Shown: positions 33,746-43,326, counted from the stretch's first letter. The stretch is 64,000 nucleotides of DNA from Pseudomonas hydrolytica (GCF_021495345.1 NZ_CP099397.1:1550001-1614000); one strand, 5' to 3'. Program-made: numbers and translations. Notes: a model not told the origin generated them from the sequence alone.

Positions 33746-34117
33746 TTATTCGGTACGCCAGACGATCTCGGTTTCGCCATCGGCATCGACCTTGATCCAG
33801 CGGTCGGCTTCCTCGTCGCTTTCATCCTCCACCCAGGTGCCGGGTGCACAGCGGATCTGCACGCCGAGCGCGGCATGGGCGGCGCGGGCGCAGGCCAGGT
33901 CGTCGGCCCAGGGCGTGGCATCGCTTTCCAGGTACAGGCTGTGCCATTTGCCCACGGCTTTCGGCAGCCAGGTCACCGGCACTTTGCCGGCCTTGCACTT
34001 GAAGGTCTGGCCTTTCTGCTGCCAGTCGCTGCACGGGCCGAGTGCCTCAGCCAGCCACTGCGCCACGGCGTCGCGTTCGGCGTCTTTCAGGTAGATCTCG
34101 ATATCGGGTTGGCGCAT
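33746..34117 (-). CDS. Conserved hypothetical protein, 123 aa
   Basis: The start at 34117 (MRQPDIEIYLKDAERD) has AGGA at good spacing; a second ATG at 34126 overlaps the rlmA stop as ATGA and is possible. It is a soluble acidic protein with a WLPKAVGKWHSLYLES block and a C-terminal beta hairpin (WIKVDADGETEIVW). No known domain. Its coupling to rlmA suggests co-expression. From memory the same neighbour order (cold-shock, this gene, rlmA, dapE) exists in P. aeruginosa. Confidence 0.8.
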   Translation of the reverse strand: MRQPDIEIYLKDAERDAVAQWLAEALGPCSDWQQKGQTFKCKAGKVPVTWLPKAVGKWHSLYLESDATPWADDLACARAAHAALGVQIRCAPGTWVEDESDEEADRWIKVDADGETEIVWRTE

Positions 34118-34122
34118 TAGAT

Positions 34123-34932
34123 TCATTCCTGAGTTTTGACGATCCAATCGTAGCGGATGGCGACGGTGACTTCGAAGGGGGCGGCAATCACCGCTTCGCG
34201 GCGTTCGGCGCTGGCGCGCCAGCCGTGCGGGGTCATGGCCAGCAGGTCGGCGCGGGCTTCGGGCTGGGCCAGGTGTAGCGGAAACTGCAGGGTCTCGCTA
34301 TGCGCCAGGTGCATGCCCGGCGGGATCAGCGCCAGGTGCTTCTCGTCGTCATAGTCGCGCACCTCGTCATACAGCTTCTGCCGCAGCTCCATCAAGTGCA
34401 CGCGGGTCGGGCCCATGCGCAGCAGGCCGCCGCCGGGGGCTAGCAGGCGCTTGGCCTCGTTCCAGTCGAGCGGGCTGAATACGCTGGCCAGCAGCTCGCA
34501 ACTGGAATCGGCCAGTGGCACGCGAGCCATGCTCGCCACCAGCCAGCTCAGCTGCGGCGCGCGCTTGCAGGCGCGTTTGACCGCCTCGCGGGAGATGTCC
34601 AGGGCGTAGCCGTCGGCGAGGGGCAGGGCGCGGGCGATCTGCTCGGTGTAGTAGCCCTCGCCACAGCCGATATCCAGCCAGCGCGCCGGTTTGTACTCGG
34701 CCGCCAGTGCCGCCAGGCGCGCGGCCAGCGGCGCGTAGTGAGCGCCCTCGAGAAAGCGTCGGCGCGCCTCGACCATGGCGGCGTTGTCGCCTGGGTCGCG
34801 GCTGTTCTTGTGTTGCACCGGCAGCAGGTTGTAGTACCCCTGGCGCGCGCGGTCGAAGCTGTGCCGGTTGCTGCAGATCAGGCCGCTGTCACTCGGCTCC
34901 AGCGACGTCTGACAGATGGGGCAGATCAGCAT
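34123..34932 (-). CDS. rlmA: 23S rRNA (guanine-745-N1)-methyltransferase RlmA
   Basis: 269 aa. It opens with the zinc ribbon MLICPICQTS ... LICSNRHSFDRA (Cys4, Cys7, Cys21, His25), then RQGYYNLLPVQ. The SAM-binding motif WLDIGCGEGYYTEQIA follows (~90-105). It methylates G745 of 23S rRNA. Length equals the E. coli enzyme. It precedes, and overlaps or abuts, the 123-aa gene. Confidence 0.93.
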   Translation of the reverse strand: MLICPICQTSLEPSDSGLICSNRHSFDRARQGYYNLLPVQHKNSRDPGDNAAMVEARRRFLEGAHYAPLAARLAALAAEYKPARWLDIGCGEGYYTEQIARALPLADGYALDISREAVKRACKRAPQLSWLVASMARVPLADSSCELLASVFSPLDWNEAKRLLAPGGGLLRMGPTRVHLMELRQKLYDEVRDYDDEKHLALIPPGMHLAHSETLQFPLHLAQPEARADLLAMTPHGWRASAERREAVIAAPFEVTVAIRYDWIVKTQE

Positions 34933-35135
34933 GCGTAAAATCCGGGAATAGGCCGTCGCGAGCGCGCCGAGAGCAAGGCGGACGGAACGCAGCGACGAGA
35001 CATATCGAATAGATAGGCGAGGAGCGAGTACCGCCTCACAGCCGCTTGCGGCTGAACCGCCGCAGGCGGGCCCGAAGGGCGAGCATCGTGAGTCACGCAG
35101 CTATCGGTGTGCGCAGCAAGCCTATTCATGGATTT
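34933..35135. other. Intergenic gap between rlmA and dapE
   Basis: About 200 bases, GC-rich, with no gene. A 5-codon frame (MKIHE) starting in an ATGA overlap at the end of dapE is too short to support. CCGCTTGCGGCTGAACCGCC near 35042 can fold, but has no T-run. Confidence 0.4.
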
Positions 35136-36278
35136 TCATGCCAGCAGTTTCACCAGGGTTCGGTAGTAAACCTCGGTGAGCAGGTCCAGATCGCTGGCCA
35201 GCACGCGTTCGTTGATCTGGTGGATGGTAGCGTTGACCGGGCCGAGCTCGACCACCTGGGTGCCCAGGGTGGCGATGAAGCGACCGTCGGAGGTGCCGCC
35301 GCTGGTGGACGGCGTTGTGTCGCGACCGGTTACGGTCTTGATGCTGGCGGCGACGGCGTCGAGCAGCTCGCCCGGCTGGGTGAGGAAGGGCAGGCCGGAC
35401 AGCGCCCACTCCAGGTGGTAATCCAGGCCGTGCTTGTCGAGGATGGCGGTGACGCGCTGCTGCAGGCCCTCGACGGTGGATTCGGTGGAGAAGCGGAAGT
35501 TGAACACTGCCTTAAGTTCGCCGGGGATGACGTTGGTGGCGCCGGTGCCGGAGTTGAGGTTGGACACCTGGAAGCTGGTCGGCGGGAAGTAGTCGTTGCC
35601 ATGATCCCAGTGCTCGGCGGCCAGTTCGGCCAGCGCCGGGGCGGCCAGGTGAATCGGGTTCTTCGCCAGGTGCGGGTAGGCCACATGGCCCTGCTTGCCG
35701 TACACGGTGAGGGTGCAGCCGAGCGAGCCGCGGCGGCCGTTCTTCACCACGTCACCGAGCAGGGTGGTGCTCGACGGTTCGCCGACGATGCACCAGTCCA
35801 GGCGCTCGTTGCGCTCGCGCAGGCGCTCGACCACGGCCTTGGTGCCGTGCTGGGCCGGGCCTTCCTCGTCGCTGGTGATCAGGAAACTGATGGCGCCCCT
35901 GTGGTTCGGGTGGTCGGCGACGAAGCGCTCGACGGCGACGATCATGCTCGCCAGGCTGCCTTTCATGTCCGCCGCGCCACGGCCGCAGAGCATGCCCTCT
36001 TCATCGACGCGTACGTCGAACGGCTGGTACTGCCAGGCGTCCAGCGGGCCGGTGGGCACCACGTCGGTGTGGCCGGCGAAGCACAGCACCGGGCCGTCGC
36101 CACCGCGTTTGGCCCAGAAGTTCTCCACCTCTTCGATGCGCATGCGCTCCACCTCGAAACCGCAGGCGGCCAGGCGGCGCATCATCAGTTCCTGACAGCC
36201 TTCGTCGACCGGGGTGACGGACGGGCGGCGGATCAGGTCGAAGGCAAGCTCCAGGGTCGGGGTGAGGGTTGCGGTCAT
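35136..36278 (-). CDS. dapE: Succinyl-diaminopimelate desuccinylase
   Basis: 380 aa from the ATG at 36278 ([16 protein letters not shown]), GGAG upstream. A di-zinc M20 peptidase-fold enzyme that hydrolyses N-succinyl-LL-DAP to LL-DAP in lysine/peptidoglycan precursor synthesis. Metal and catalytic residues lie in [31 protein letters not shown] and the C-terminal NATIHQINE. It acts with dapD and dapC further along this window. Confidence 0.96.
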   Translation of the reverse strand: MTATLTPTLELAFDLIRRPSVTPVDEGCQELMMRRLAACGFEVERMRIEEVENFWAKRGGDGPVLCFAGHTDVVPTGPLDAWQYQPFDVRVDEEGMLCGRGAADMKGSLASMIVAVERFVADHPNHRGAISFLITSDEEGPAQHGTKAVVERLRERNERLDWCIVGEPSSTTLLGDVVKNGRRGSLGCTLTVYGKQGHVAYPHLAKNPIHLAAPALAELAAEHWDHGNDYFPPTSFQVSNLNSGTGATNVIPGELKAVFNFRFSTESTVEGLQQRVTAILDKHGLDYHLEWALSGLPFLTQPGELLDAVAASIKTVTGRDTTPSTSGGTSDGRFIATLGTQVVELGPVNATIHQINERVLASDLDLLTEVYYRTLVKLLA

Positions 36279-36345
36279 TGCGGCTCCGGTACGGCGGCTG
36301 GCGTGAAGGCTGGCCATCTTAAAGCAAAAGTCGTTACCGATCAGG

Positions 36346-37502
36346 TCATAAGGCGCGTAGCAGGACCCGCTCGCACAGGTCCAGATCCAGTTCGCTCTGG
36401 TCGCCGGCGCCGACCAGGCCGTGGCGTTGCAGTTGTGCCAGCACCTCCGGCACCACTTCGGCATCCAGCCCGTGTTCGCTCAGGCGGGTTGCCAGGCCGA
36501 GTCGGCCGAACAGTTCTGCGGTGGCGGCAATGGCGTCGTCCATGCGCTGCGCTGCGCGGCGCTGCCATCGCGCAGTTGCCACACGCGCTCGGCGTATTGC
36601 AGCAGCCGGTCGCGCCTGATCTCCCGATATTCGCCGAGCAGCGCCGGCAGGATCAGCGCCAGGCTCTGCGCCGCCGTCAGGTGATACAGGGCGCCGAGCT
36701 GCTGGCCGATCAGGCGAGCGCTGCGGTCGCGCGGCATGCCGTAGCCGAGCGGACCTTGTCGCGTCTGCAGCACGCACCACAGCAGCGAGGCTCGGGCGTC
36801 CTCGGCGTCGGGGTTGGCCTGGGCCGCCGGGCCGGTTTCGATCAGGGTCAGCAGCAGGCTTTCGGCGTAGCGCGCCTGCAGGGGATCGGCGGGCGTCGCG
36901 GGCAGGTAATGACTGAGGGCATGATCGAAGGCCTCGACCGTGGCCTGGGCGAGCTGGCGGGCCGGCCAGTCGAGATGGGGGCGGGTGTCGAGGATGGCGA
37001 AGCGCGGATGCAGCAGGGGGCTGGCGAAGGGCAGTTTCTGCTGGCGCTCGGCGTGGCTGACCAGGCCCTGCGTGTTGCCCAGGGCGCTGCCCAGAGGCAG
37101 GCTGAGCACGCAGCCCAGCGGCAGGGCTGCCCGTATCGGCGCGCCACACAGCAACTGCAACGGGTCGCCGGAGTGACAGAGAGCAGCGGCGAGGAACTTG
37201 CCGGCATGGATCAGCGCATCGCCACCGATGCTGAGGATGAAATCGCAGCGCTCCTTGCTGGCCTGGCTGACCGCGCGCAGCAGGGTGTCGTACTGCGGAT
37301 TGGCCTCCACCGCGCCGAAGCGGCTGAGGCTGACGTCCGGCAGGCTGCGTTGCACTTCATCCCACAGGCCGCTCTGCAGGATGCCGGCGCCGCCGTGCAG
37401 GGCGAATACGCGGCTGCCCGGTGGGATTTCCTCGCTCAGGCGGCTGAGCTGGCCTGAACCGAAATGCAGGCGGGTAGGGTTGTAGACGCTGAAATTGCGC
37501 AT
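36346..37502 (-). pseudogene. Iron-containing alcohol dehydrogenase homologue (YqhD-like), frameshifted
   Basis: The frame from 37502 (MRNFSVYNPTRLHFGSGQL) follows the YqhD/BDH family. It shifts frame at a tandem GCGCT duplication (36544-36557) and would otherwise stop at 36480. Removing one 5-bp copy restores about 383 codons ending ERVLLRAL at 36346. Even the intact part has lost key metal ligands by comparison with YqhD: the DxxxH site reads EAFDH, and the two histidines expected in the GHELT and GLDHAQ motifs read GQQLG and LTAAQ. The NADPH loop reads GGDA instead of GGGS. It is therefore probably non-enzymatic or dead. Confidence 0.8.
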
Positions 37503-37573
37503 GGTCGACGCCTCACTGCTGCGCTCACTATAGCTCTGGCCAGCGCTGCCGACGGTTGACCTGCCCGGCGGGC

Positions 37574-37602
37574 TTGGGTGGGGCGGAGGCTGTCCCTATA
37601 AT
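37574..37602 (+). promoter_or_regulatory. Promoter of tcdA
   Basis: TTGGGT at 37574-37579 and a perfect TATAAT at 37597-37602 with a 17-bp spacer, 25 bases upstream of the tcdA start. Confidence 0.65.
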
Positions 37603-37626
37603 GCGCGCCTTCCTGCAGGGGGTGAG

Positions 37627-38436
37627 ATGAACACAGACGATCAGCGATTCGGCGGCATAGCCCGGCTTTACGGTCAGGAGGGCTATCAACGCCTGGCCGC
37701 GGCGCATGTGGCGGTGGTCGGCATCGGCGGTGTCGGTTCCTGGGCTGCCGAAGCCCTGGCGCGCAGCGGTGTGGGCGAGATATCGCTGTTCGATCTGGAC
37801 GACGTGTGCATCACCAATACCAATCGCCAGGTGCACGCGGTGGAAGGTGCGGTGGGCAAGGCCAAGGTGGACGAGATGGCCGCGCGCATCCGCGCCATCA
37901 ACCCGGCCTGCGTGGTGCATGCGGTGGCCGATTTCGTCACCCGCGAGACCATGGCCGAATACATCACCGAACAGCTCGACGGGGTGATCGACTGCATCGA
38001 CAGCGTCCCGGCCAAGGCCGCGCTGATCGCCTGGTGCAAGCGGCGCAAGATCCAGATCGTCACCACCGGCGGAGCCGGTGGCCAGGTCGACCCCACGCAG
38101 ATACAGGTCACCGACCTCAACAAGACGTTCAACGATCCGCTGGCGGCCAAGGTGCGCAGCACCCTGCGCCGCGACTACGGCTTCTCGCGCACGCCGGGGC
38201 GCACCTACAGCGTGCCCTGCGTGTTCTCCACCGAACAGCTGCGCTACCCCAAGCCCGACGGCACGGTGTGCCAGGCCAAGGGCTTCGTCGGCGAAGGGGT
38301 GAAGCTGGACTGCGCCGGTGGTTTCGGCGCGGTGATGATGGTGACCGCCAGTTTCGGTATGGCCGCGGCGGCCAAACTGGTGGACAAGCTGGTGGCCGGC
38401 GCGCGGCGCCCCAGCGAGCGCAAGCCCGCCGGTTGA
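37627..38436 (+). CDS. tcdA: tRNA threonylcarbamoyladenosine dehydratase TcdA
   Basis: 269 aa E1-like (ThiF/MoeB) protein. The nucleotide-binding GIGGVGSWAAEALARSGVG (~35-53) and the adenylation region DLDDVCITNTNRQ, DCIDSVPAK are present. It cyclises t6A37 of tRNA to ct6A using ATP, with a sulfur-relay link to CsdA/CsdE, which are encoded about 1.5 kb away. A C-terminal hydrophobic helix (MVTASFGMAAAAKLV) fits membrane association. Confidence 0.95.
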   Translation: MNTDDQRFGGIARLYGQEGYQRLAAAHVAVVGIGGVGSWAAEALARSGVGEISLFDLDDVCITNTNRQVHAVEGAVGKAKVDEMAARIRAINPACVVHAVADFVTRETMAEYITEQLDGVIDCIDSVPAKAALIAWCKRRKIQIVTTGGAGGQVDPTQIQVTDLNKTFNDPLAAKVRSTLRRDYGFSRTPGRTYSVPCVFSTEQLRYPKPDGTVCQAKGFVGEGVKLDCAGGFGAVMMVTASFGMAAAAKLVDKLVAGARRPSERKPAG

Positions 38437-38531
38437 GCAGGCCCGGCTGCGGCCGCTTGGCTATGCTTGGGGCGGGAGAGGTTGGAATGGCGGCACGGAT
38501 GCTCGTACTGCAGTCTGTATAGAGGTGACTC

Positions 38532-39374
38532 GTGTCGTATCTGAATTTGCGCGCCCATGTTCAAAGGCGCTGGGCACGGATGCTCGCTTCCCTCCTGCTG
38601 CCGGCCTTGCTGGCGGTCATGCTGCCGACGCAGGCCGAGCCTAAGACACTGCGCATCGGCACCGGCGACTGGGCACCTTATGTCGATCAGGGGCGTAGCG
38701 ACGGCGGCGCCCTGGCACGCCTGATCAGCGCGGTATTCGCCGAGTCCGGCTACCGCGTCGAGTACTTCTTCCATCCCTGGGATCGCAATGTGCTGATGCT
38801 GCAGCAGGGCCAACTGCACGCCATCATGCCCTACAGCTGCAGCCCCAGTCGGCTCAACTACGGTGTCTGCAGCGACCCGCTGGTGCGCGGTGAGGTGGTG
38901 TTGTTCCACCGTCGCGACAAGGCCTTCGACTGGCAGCATGTCGAGGACCTGCTGCGCTACCGCATCGGCACCACGCTCGGCTATTCCTACGGCCCCGCAT
39001 TCGACGAGGCATTGCAGGCCGGAAGCCTGCAGGTGGAGCTCAGCGGCAAGGAGGAGACCAGCTTCCGCCTGCTGGAACTCGGGCGCATCGACCTGCACCC
39101 GCAGGACCGAGCGGTGGGCTATGCCATGCTGCGTCGTCTGTTCCCCGATGGCGGCAGCCATATCACCCATCACCCGCGCTTTTTGAACAAGGAACCGTTG
39201 CGCCTGCTGTTTCGCAAGGACGACCCCGCAGCAGCCGAGCTGCTGCATCAGTTCAATGCCGGCCTGCGCCGTTTCGCCGGGCGAGGCGATCTGCAGAGCC
39301 TGCAGCAGGCGCTCAACTCCGGCAACGCCGACGATTGGCTGCCCAGCGCGCCGAGCCAGGCAGCGCGGGAGTGA
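38532..39374 (+). CDS. Periplasmic amino-acid-type substrate-binding protein
   Basis: 280 aa with a GTG start at 38532 (AGAGGTG upstream). The signal peptide (~1-35, ending PTQAEP) leads into a type 3 solute-binding fold: TLRIGTGDWAPYVD, a central RIGTTLGYSYGPAFDEALQAG segment, and ELGRIDLHPQDRAVGY. No permease or ATPase lies next to it, so it may be an orphan binding protein of a sensor or a distant transporter. Ligand unknown. Confidence 0.82.
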   Translation: MSYLNLRAHVQRRWARMLASLLLPALLAVMLPTQAEPKTLRIGTGDWAPYVDQGRSDGGALARLISAVFAESGYRVEYFFHPWDRNVLMLQQGQLHAIMPYSCSPSRLNYGVCSDPLVRGEVVLFHRRDKAFDWQHVEDLLRYRIGTTLGYSYGPAFDEALQAGSLQVELSGKEETSFRLLELGRIDLHPQDRAVGYAMLRRLFPDGGSHITHHPRFLNKEPLRLLFRKDDPAAAELLHQFNAGLRRFAGRGDLQSLQQALNSGNADDWLPSAPSQAARE

Positions 39375-39422
39375 GCGTCTTTTCCGCTATCATCCGGGTC
39401 CCTCATTTACCGAGTCGCGACC

Positions 39423-39893
39423 GTGCTCAATAACGATGTGCTGCGCAGCCTGCGCTACCTGCTCGATGTCAGCGATGGCAAGTTGGAAGATTTCTGCCGC
39501 TTGGCAGACTATGCGCCGGAGCCAGGCCTGATTTCGGCCTGCCTGCTGCGCGAGGAAGACGCCGGTTACCGGTCATGCAGCGACGTGCTGCTGGCCCATG
39601 TGCTCGAGGGGCTGGTGTTCCACAAGCGCGGCAAGGACGACAGCCGTCCGCGCCTGCCGGTGGAAAAGCGCCTGAGCAACAACCTCATCCTGAAGAAGCT
39701 GCGCGTGGCGTTCGAGCTGCGCGACGACGATATCCAGGCCATCCTGCAATCGGTCGACCTGCCGATGACCAAGGCCGAACTCGGCGCCCTGTTCCGCGCA
39801 CCCGGGCACAAGCATTACCGCGAATGCGGCGACCAGATCCTGCGCAACTTCCTGCGTGGGCTGACGCTGCGCGAGCGGGGCAAGAGCGACTAG
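39423..39893 (+). CDS. DUF1456 protein (YehS-like)
   Basis: 156 aa with a GTG start at 39423. Two repeats of the DUF1456 unit: NNDVLRSLRYLLDVSDGKLE (~3-22) and NNLILKKLRVAFELRDDDIQ (~86-105), each helical. This is the YehS family, whose function is unknown. It lies alone between the binding-protein gene and the convergent csdE. Confidence 0.88.
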   Translation: MLNNDVLRSLRYLLDVSDGKLEDFCRLADYAPEPGLISACLLREEDAGYRSCSDVLLAHVLEGLVFHKRGKDDSRPRLPVEKRLSNNLILKKLRVAFELRDDDIQAILQSVDLPMTKAELGALFRAPGHKHYRECGDQILRNFLRGLTLRERGKSD

Positions 39894-39907
39894 CGGCCAG
39901 ACTCTCG

Positions 39908-39931
39908 GGGGAGCAGGTTCGTGCTCTCCTT
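39908..39931. terminator. Hairpin between convergent yehS-like and csdE genes
   Basis: GGGGGAGCA and TGCTCTCCTT pair around GGTTCG. Short T content; weak bidirectional terminator candidate. Confidence 0.4.
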
Positions 39932-39962
39932 AGGGGCCTCAGCGGCTCCCATCGGCAATGGT

Positions 39963-40376
39963 TCAGGACGCAGCCAGCTCTCGCATGCGCTGCAGCACCG
40001 CATTGAGCCCATTGCTGCGTGACGGCGAGAGCTGGCGTTGCAGGCCCAACTGCTCGAACCAGCCGACCAGATCGAGCCTGGCCAGCTCATCGCTGCCGAG
40101 CCCATCGACTCTGGCCAGCAGCACGGCCAGCAGGCCGCGTAGCAGGCGGGCTTCGCTGCCGGCGCGGAAATGCCAGATGCCATCCTGTTTCTCTGCCACC
40201 AGCCAGACCAGGCTTTCGCAGCCGTGCACGCGGTGTTCGTCGATGCGTTCGGCGTCGCTCAGCGGTTGCAGGCGCTCGCCCCACTGCATCAGCAGGCGTG
40301 CGCGCTGTTCCCAGCCGGGGCAGGCATTGAAGGCCTCCAGCGCTTGCTGAGCGGCGCCGGGCAGGTTATCCGTCAT
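39963..40376 (-). CDS. csdE: SufE-family sulfur acceptor CsdE
   Basis: 137 aa. The sulfur-accepting cysteine is Cys53 in VHGCESLVWL. The fold and length match CsdE/SufE, which take persulfide sulfur from a cysteine desulfurase. Its start overlaps the csdA stop (ATGA at 40373-40376), so the pair is translationally coupled and acts as the CsdA-CsdE relay. Confidence 0.93.
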   Translation of the reverse strand: MTDNLPGAAQQALEAFNACPGWEQRARLLMQWGERLQPLSDAERIDEHRVHGCESLVWLVAEKQDGIWHFRAGSEARLLRGLLAVLLARVDGLGSDELARLDLVGWFEQLGLQRQLSPSRSNGLNAVLQRMRELAAS

Positions 40377-41578
40377 TGCAGCAGCTCCAGGGCCTTGTCC
40401 AGCGCCGCGAAGAAGCGCTGCAGGTCGTCGCCGTCGTTGTACAGGCCGAGCGACACGCGGATCGCACCGGACAGCCCCAAACCCTTCATCAGCGGCATGG
40501 CGCAGTGATGACCGGCACGCACGGCGATGCCCTGTTCGCTCAGCAGATGGGCCAGGTCGGCGTTGTGCACGCCGTCGACGCAGAAACTGGCCAGCGCCAA
40601 CTGCGGCGCGCCGAGCAGGCGCACGCCGTCGCGCGCCGTCAGGCCGGCCAGCAGTTCGGCATGCAGTGCGGCTTCATGCCGCGCCACGGCGGCCTGATCG
40701 AGGCCGTTCAGCCAGTCCAGCGCCGCGCCCAGGGCGATCACCGCGGAGACCGGTGGGGTGCCCGCCTCGAAACCCAGCGGGGCGGGGCGAAAGCGCGCGC
40801 TCTGGTAGTCGGCGTCCAGCACCATCTCGCCGCCGAACTGCCAGTGACGCAGCTGCGCTAGCGCCGCGCCACGGCCATAGAGCAGGCCGACGCCGTCCGG
40901 GCCGTAAAGCTTGTGCGCCGAGCAGACGTAGAAGTCGCAGCCCAGCGCCTGCATGTCGTGGCGGCCATGCACCGCACCCTGGGCGCCGTCGACCACGCTG
41001 ATGGCGCCTTGCGCGCGGGCCAGTGCCAGCAGCTCGGCCAGCGGCAGCCAGCGGCCGAGCACGTTGGACAGCTGCGACACCGCCAGCAGGCGCGTGCGCG
41101 GGCCGATCAGTTGGGCGGCCTGGCTCAGGTCGATGTTGCCCGACGCTTCCAGCGGCAGCACCACGAGCTGCAAGCCGCGACGCTGGGCCAGCTGCTGCCA
41201 GGGCAGCAGATTGGCATGGTGCTCCAGGGCGCTGATGACGATCTCGTCGCCGGGCTGCAGCAGATGCTCCAGGCCGTAGGCCAGCAGGTTCAGGGCTTCG
41301 GTCGAGCCGCGGGTGAAGAGAATCTCATCGCGGCTGGCGGCATTCAGCCAGGCTGCCGCCTTGTCCCGCGTCGCCTCGAAGGCGCGGGTGGCGCGTTCGC
41401 CCGGCAGGTGCTGGGCGCGATGTACGTTGGCCGCGCCGCCGGCCAGATAGCCGAGCAGGGCATCGAGCACCGCCTGCGGTTTCTGGGCGGTGGCGGCGCT
41501 GTCCAGGTAGGTCTGGCCCTCGCCTGCGAGGGCGAGGATGCCGGGGAAGTCGGCGCGCCAGGGGGAAGTCAGTGACAT
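40373..41578 (-). CDS. csdA: Cysteine desulfurase CsdA
   Basis: 401 aa class V aminotransferase fold. PLP lysine in SAHKLYGPDGVG (~221) and active cysteine in RAGHHCAMPLM (~355). The extended loop around Cys is of the group II (SufS/CsdA) type. It removes sulfur from cysteine and hands it to CsdE, feeding Fe-S or ct6A chemistry with TcdA nearby. Confidence 0.94.
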   Translation of the reverse strand: MSLTSPWRADFPGILALAGEGQTYLDSAATAQKPQAVLDALLGYLAGGAANVHRAQHLPGERATRAFEATRDKAAAWLNAASRDEILFTRGSTEALNLLAYGLEHLLQPGDEIVISALEHHANLLPWQQLAQRRGLQLVVLPLEASGNIDLSQAAQLIGPRTRLLAVSQLSNVLGRWLPLAELLALARAQGAISVVDGAQGAVHGRHDMQALGCDFYVCSAHKLYGPDGVGLLYGRGAALAQLRHWQFGGEMVLDADYQSARFRPAPLGFEAGTPPVSAVIALGAALDWLNGLDQAAVARHEAALHAELLAGLTARDGVRLLGAPQLALASFCVDGVHNADLAHLLSEQGIAVRAGHHCAMPLMKGLGLSGAIRVSLGLYNDGDDLQRFFAALDKALELLQ

Positions 41579-41590
41579 AGGAGCCTATCC

Positions 41591-41651
41591 GTAGGGTGCG
41601 CCGTGCGCACCGGGTCGCACATGGACGGGTGGCGCACACGGCGCACCCTAC
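41591..41651. repeat. Dispersed inverted repeat, GTAGGGTGCGCC family
   Basis: GTAGGGTGCGCCGTGCGCACC is mirrored by GGCGCACACGGCGCACCCTA across a ~20-base loop between csdA and dapD. This is one of the best preserved copies. Confidence 0.85.
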
Positions 41652-41655
41652 TGGA

Positions 41656-42690
41656 TCAGTTGTGGGCGTGCAGGGCTTCGTTCAGCTCGATGGCCGACTT
41701 GTGGGTTTTGCACTCCACCGCGCCGGTCTGCGAGTTGCGGCGGAACAGCAGGTCCGGCTGACCGGCCAGTTCGCGCGCCTTGACCACTTTCACCAGTTGG
41801 TTCTGGTCGTCGAGCAGGGCCACCTTGGTGCCGGCGGTGACGTACAGGCCCGATTCCACGGTGTTGCGGTCGCCCAGGGGGATGCCGATGCCGGCGTTGG
41901 CGCCGATCAGGCAGCCTTCGCCGACCGAGATGACGATGTTGCCGCCGCCGGACAGGGTGCCCATGGTCGAGCAGCCGCCGCCCAGGTCCGAGCCCTTGCC
42001 GACGAACACGCCCGCGGAGACGCGGCCTTCGATCATGCCCGGGCCTGCCGTGCCGGCGTTGAAGTTGACGAAGCCTTCGTGCATCACGGTGGTGCCTTCA
42101 CCGATATAGGCGCCCAGACGGATGCGCGCGCTGTCGGCGATGCGCACGCCGGCCGGCACCACGTAGTCGGTCATCTTGGGGAATTTGTCCACCGAGAACA
42201 CTTCCAGCAGTTCGCCCTTCAGACGTGCCTCCAGCTGACGCTCGGCCAGCTCGGTCAGGTCGACCGCGCCCTGGCTGGTCCAGGCGACGTTGGGTAGCAG
42301 CGGGAAGATGCCGGTCAGGTTCAGGCCGTGCGGCTTGACCAGGCGATGCGACAGCAGGTGCAGCTTGAGGTAGGCCTCCGGAGTGGTGGTCAGCGCGCTG
42401 TCTTCGGCCAGGAAGGTTGCCACCAGCGGATTGTGGCTCTCGGCCAGGCGGGTGAGCAGGGCAGCCTGGGCAGCGTCGACGCCCTTGAGGGCATCGGCCA
42501 GTTCGCCGGCCTGGGCGCTGGTGAAGGCGATGGCCTGGTTGCCGCCCTGGTAACCGAGAATGGCGGCGGCCTTGTCGCTCAGCTCCGCTGCCGGATTGAG
42601 CAGGGGCAGGGCATAGAAGACTTCCAGCCAGTTGCCCTGGCGGTTCTGGGTGCCGACGCCGAAGGCGATGCTGAAGAGGGAGGTGCTCAT
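41656..42690 (-). CDS. dapD: Tetrahydrodipicolinate N-succinyltransferase (DapD)
   Basis: 344 aa, the longer Pseudomonas/actinobacterial-type DapD. The C-terminal half is a left-handed beta helix with hexapeptide repeats (ARIRLGAYIGEGTTVMHEGF, VGKGSDLGGGCS, EGCLIGANAGIG). It transfers succinyl from succinyl-CoA to tetrahydrodipicolinate in DAP/lysine synthesis. An upstream gap of 36 bases separates it from the ArsC-like gene, suggesting one transcript. Confidence 0.95.
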   Translation of the reverse strand: MSTSLFSIAFGVGTQNRQGNWLEVFYALPLLNPAAELSDKAAAILGYQGGNQAIAFTSAQAGELADALKGVDAAQAALLTRLAESHNPLVATFLAEDSALTTTPEAYLKLHLLSHRLVKPHGLNLTGIFPLLPNVAWTSQGAVDLTELAERQLEARLKGELLEVFSVDKFPKMTDYVVPAGVRIADSARIRLGAYIGEGTTVMHEGFVNFNAGTAGPGMIEGRVSAGVFVGKGSDLGGGCSTMGTLSGGGNIVISVGEGCLIGANAGIGIPLGDRNTVESGLYVTAGTKVALLDDQNQLVKVVKARELAGQPDLLFRRNSQTGAVECKTHKSAIELNEALHAHN

Positions 42691-42726
42691 AGGTGGGTTC
42701 CTTGCAACGAAATCGAGGGTAAAGAA

Positions 42727-43077
42727 TCAGGCCAATGCGGCTTGGTAGTTATCCGGTTTGAAGCCGACCAGGGTGCGATCGCCGAGATCGAGCACCGGGC
42801 GCTTGATCATCGAGGGCTGGGCCAGCATCAGCTCGATGGCCTTGGCCTGATCGAGGCCGGCCTTCTGCTCGTCGGTGAGCTTGCGGAAGGTGGTGCCGGC
42901 GCGGTTGAGAATGGTCTCCCAGCCGTGCTCGTCGCACCATTTCTGCAGGCTCGCGCGGTCGATGCCGGCGGTCTTGTAGTCGTGGAAGTCGTAGGCGATG
43001 CCGTGCTCGTCCAGCCAGGTGCGGGCTTTCTTCATGGTGTCGCAGGCCTTGATGCCGTAGAGGTGGATCGCGCTCAC
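42727..43077 (-). CDS. ArsC/Spx-family reductase-like protein (YffB)
   Basis: 116 aa from a GTG at 43077 (VSAIHLYGIKACDTMKKAR) with GGAG 6 bases upstream. The ATG at 43134 gives a longer N-terminus not seen in the family. The thioredoxin-like fold has a single active Cys in KACDTMKK and the KRPVLDLGDRTLVGFKP end typical of YffB. It is usually linked to dapD/dapE. It probably acts as a glutathione-dependent thiol reductase and not in arsenate resistance (family knowledge). Confidence 0.88.
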   Translation of the reverse strand: MSAIHLYGIKACDTMKKARTWLDEHGIAYDFHDYKTAGIDRASLQKWCDEHGWETILNRAGTTFRKLTDEQKAGLDQAKAIELMLAQPSMIKRPVLDLGDRTLVGFKPDNYQAALA

Positions 43078-43326
43078 GTGATGCTCCGGTTCATCGGTGG
43101 TTGGTCGCAGAGAGCGGCAATTATGCCATGACATTGTGCCGGACGACGGATTCCCACCTGGCAGTTGTCCTCGTCGCCGTTCGTCGCAGGGCAGTCAAGA
43201 AATGTGCGCCCTTACCGTTACGCCTGATAGTCACATTCGCTTCACCGGGTTGGTGGAGCGTACTCCGTTGGCTTGCACGTTTTACCTGGATGCAAGGTGC
43301 GCAAGCCGCCCGCAGTGGTCATCAAC

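Noticed and set aside
35122..35139. Five-codon frame MKIHE overlapping the dapE stop
   Set aside because: Too short to support as a gene; probably a chance ATGA overlap.
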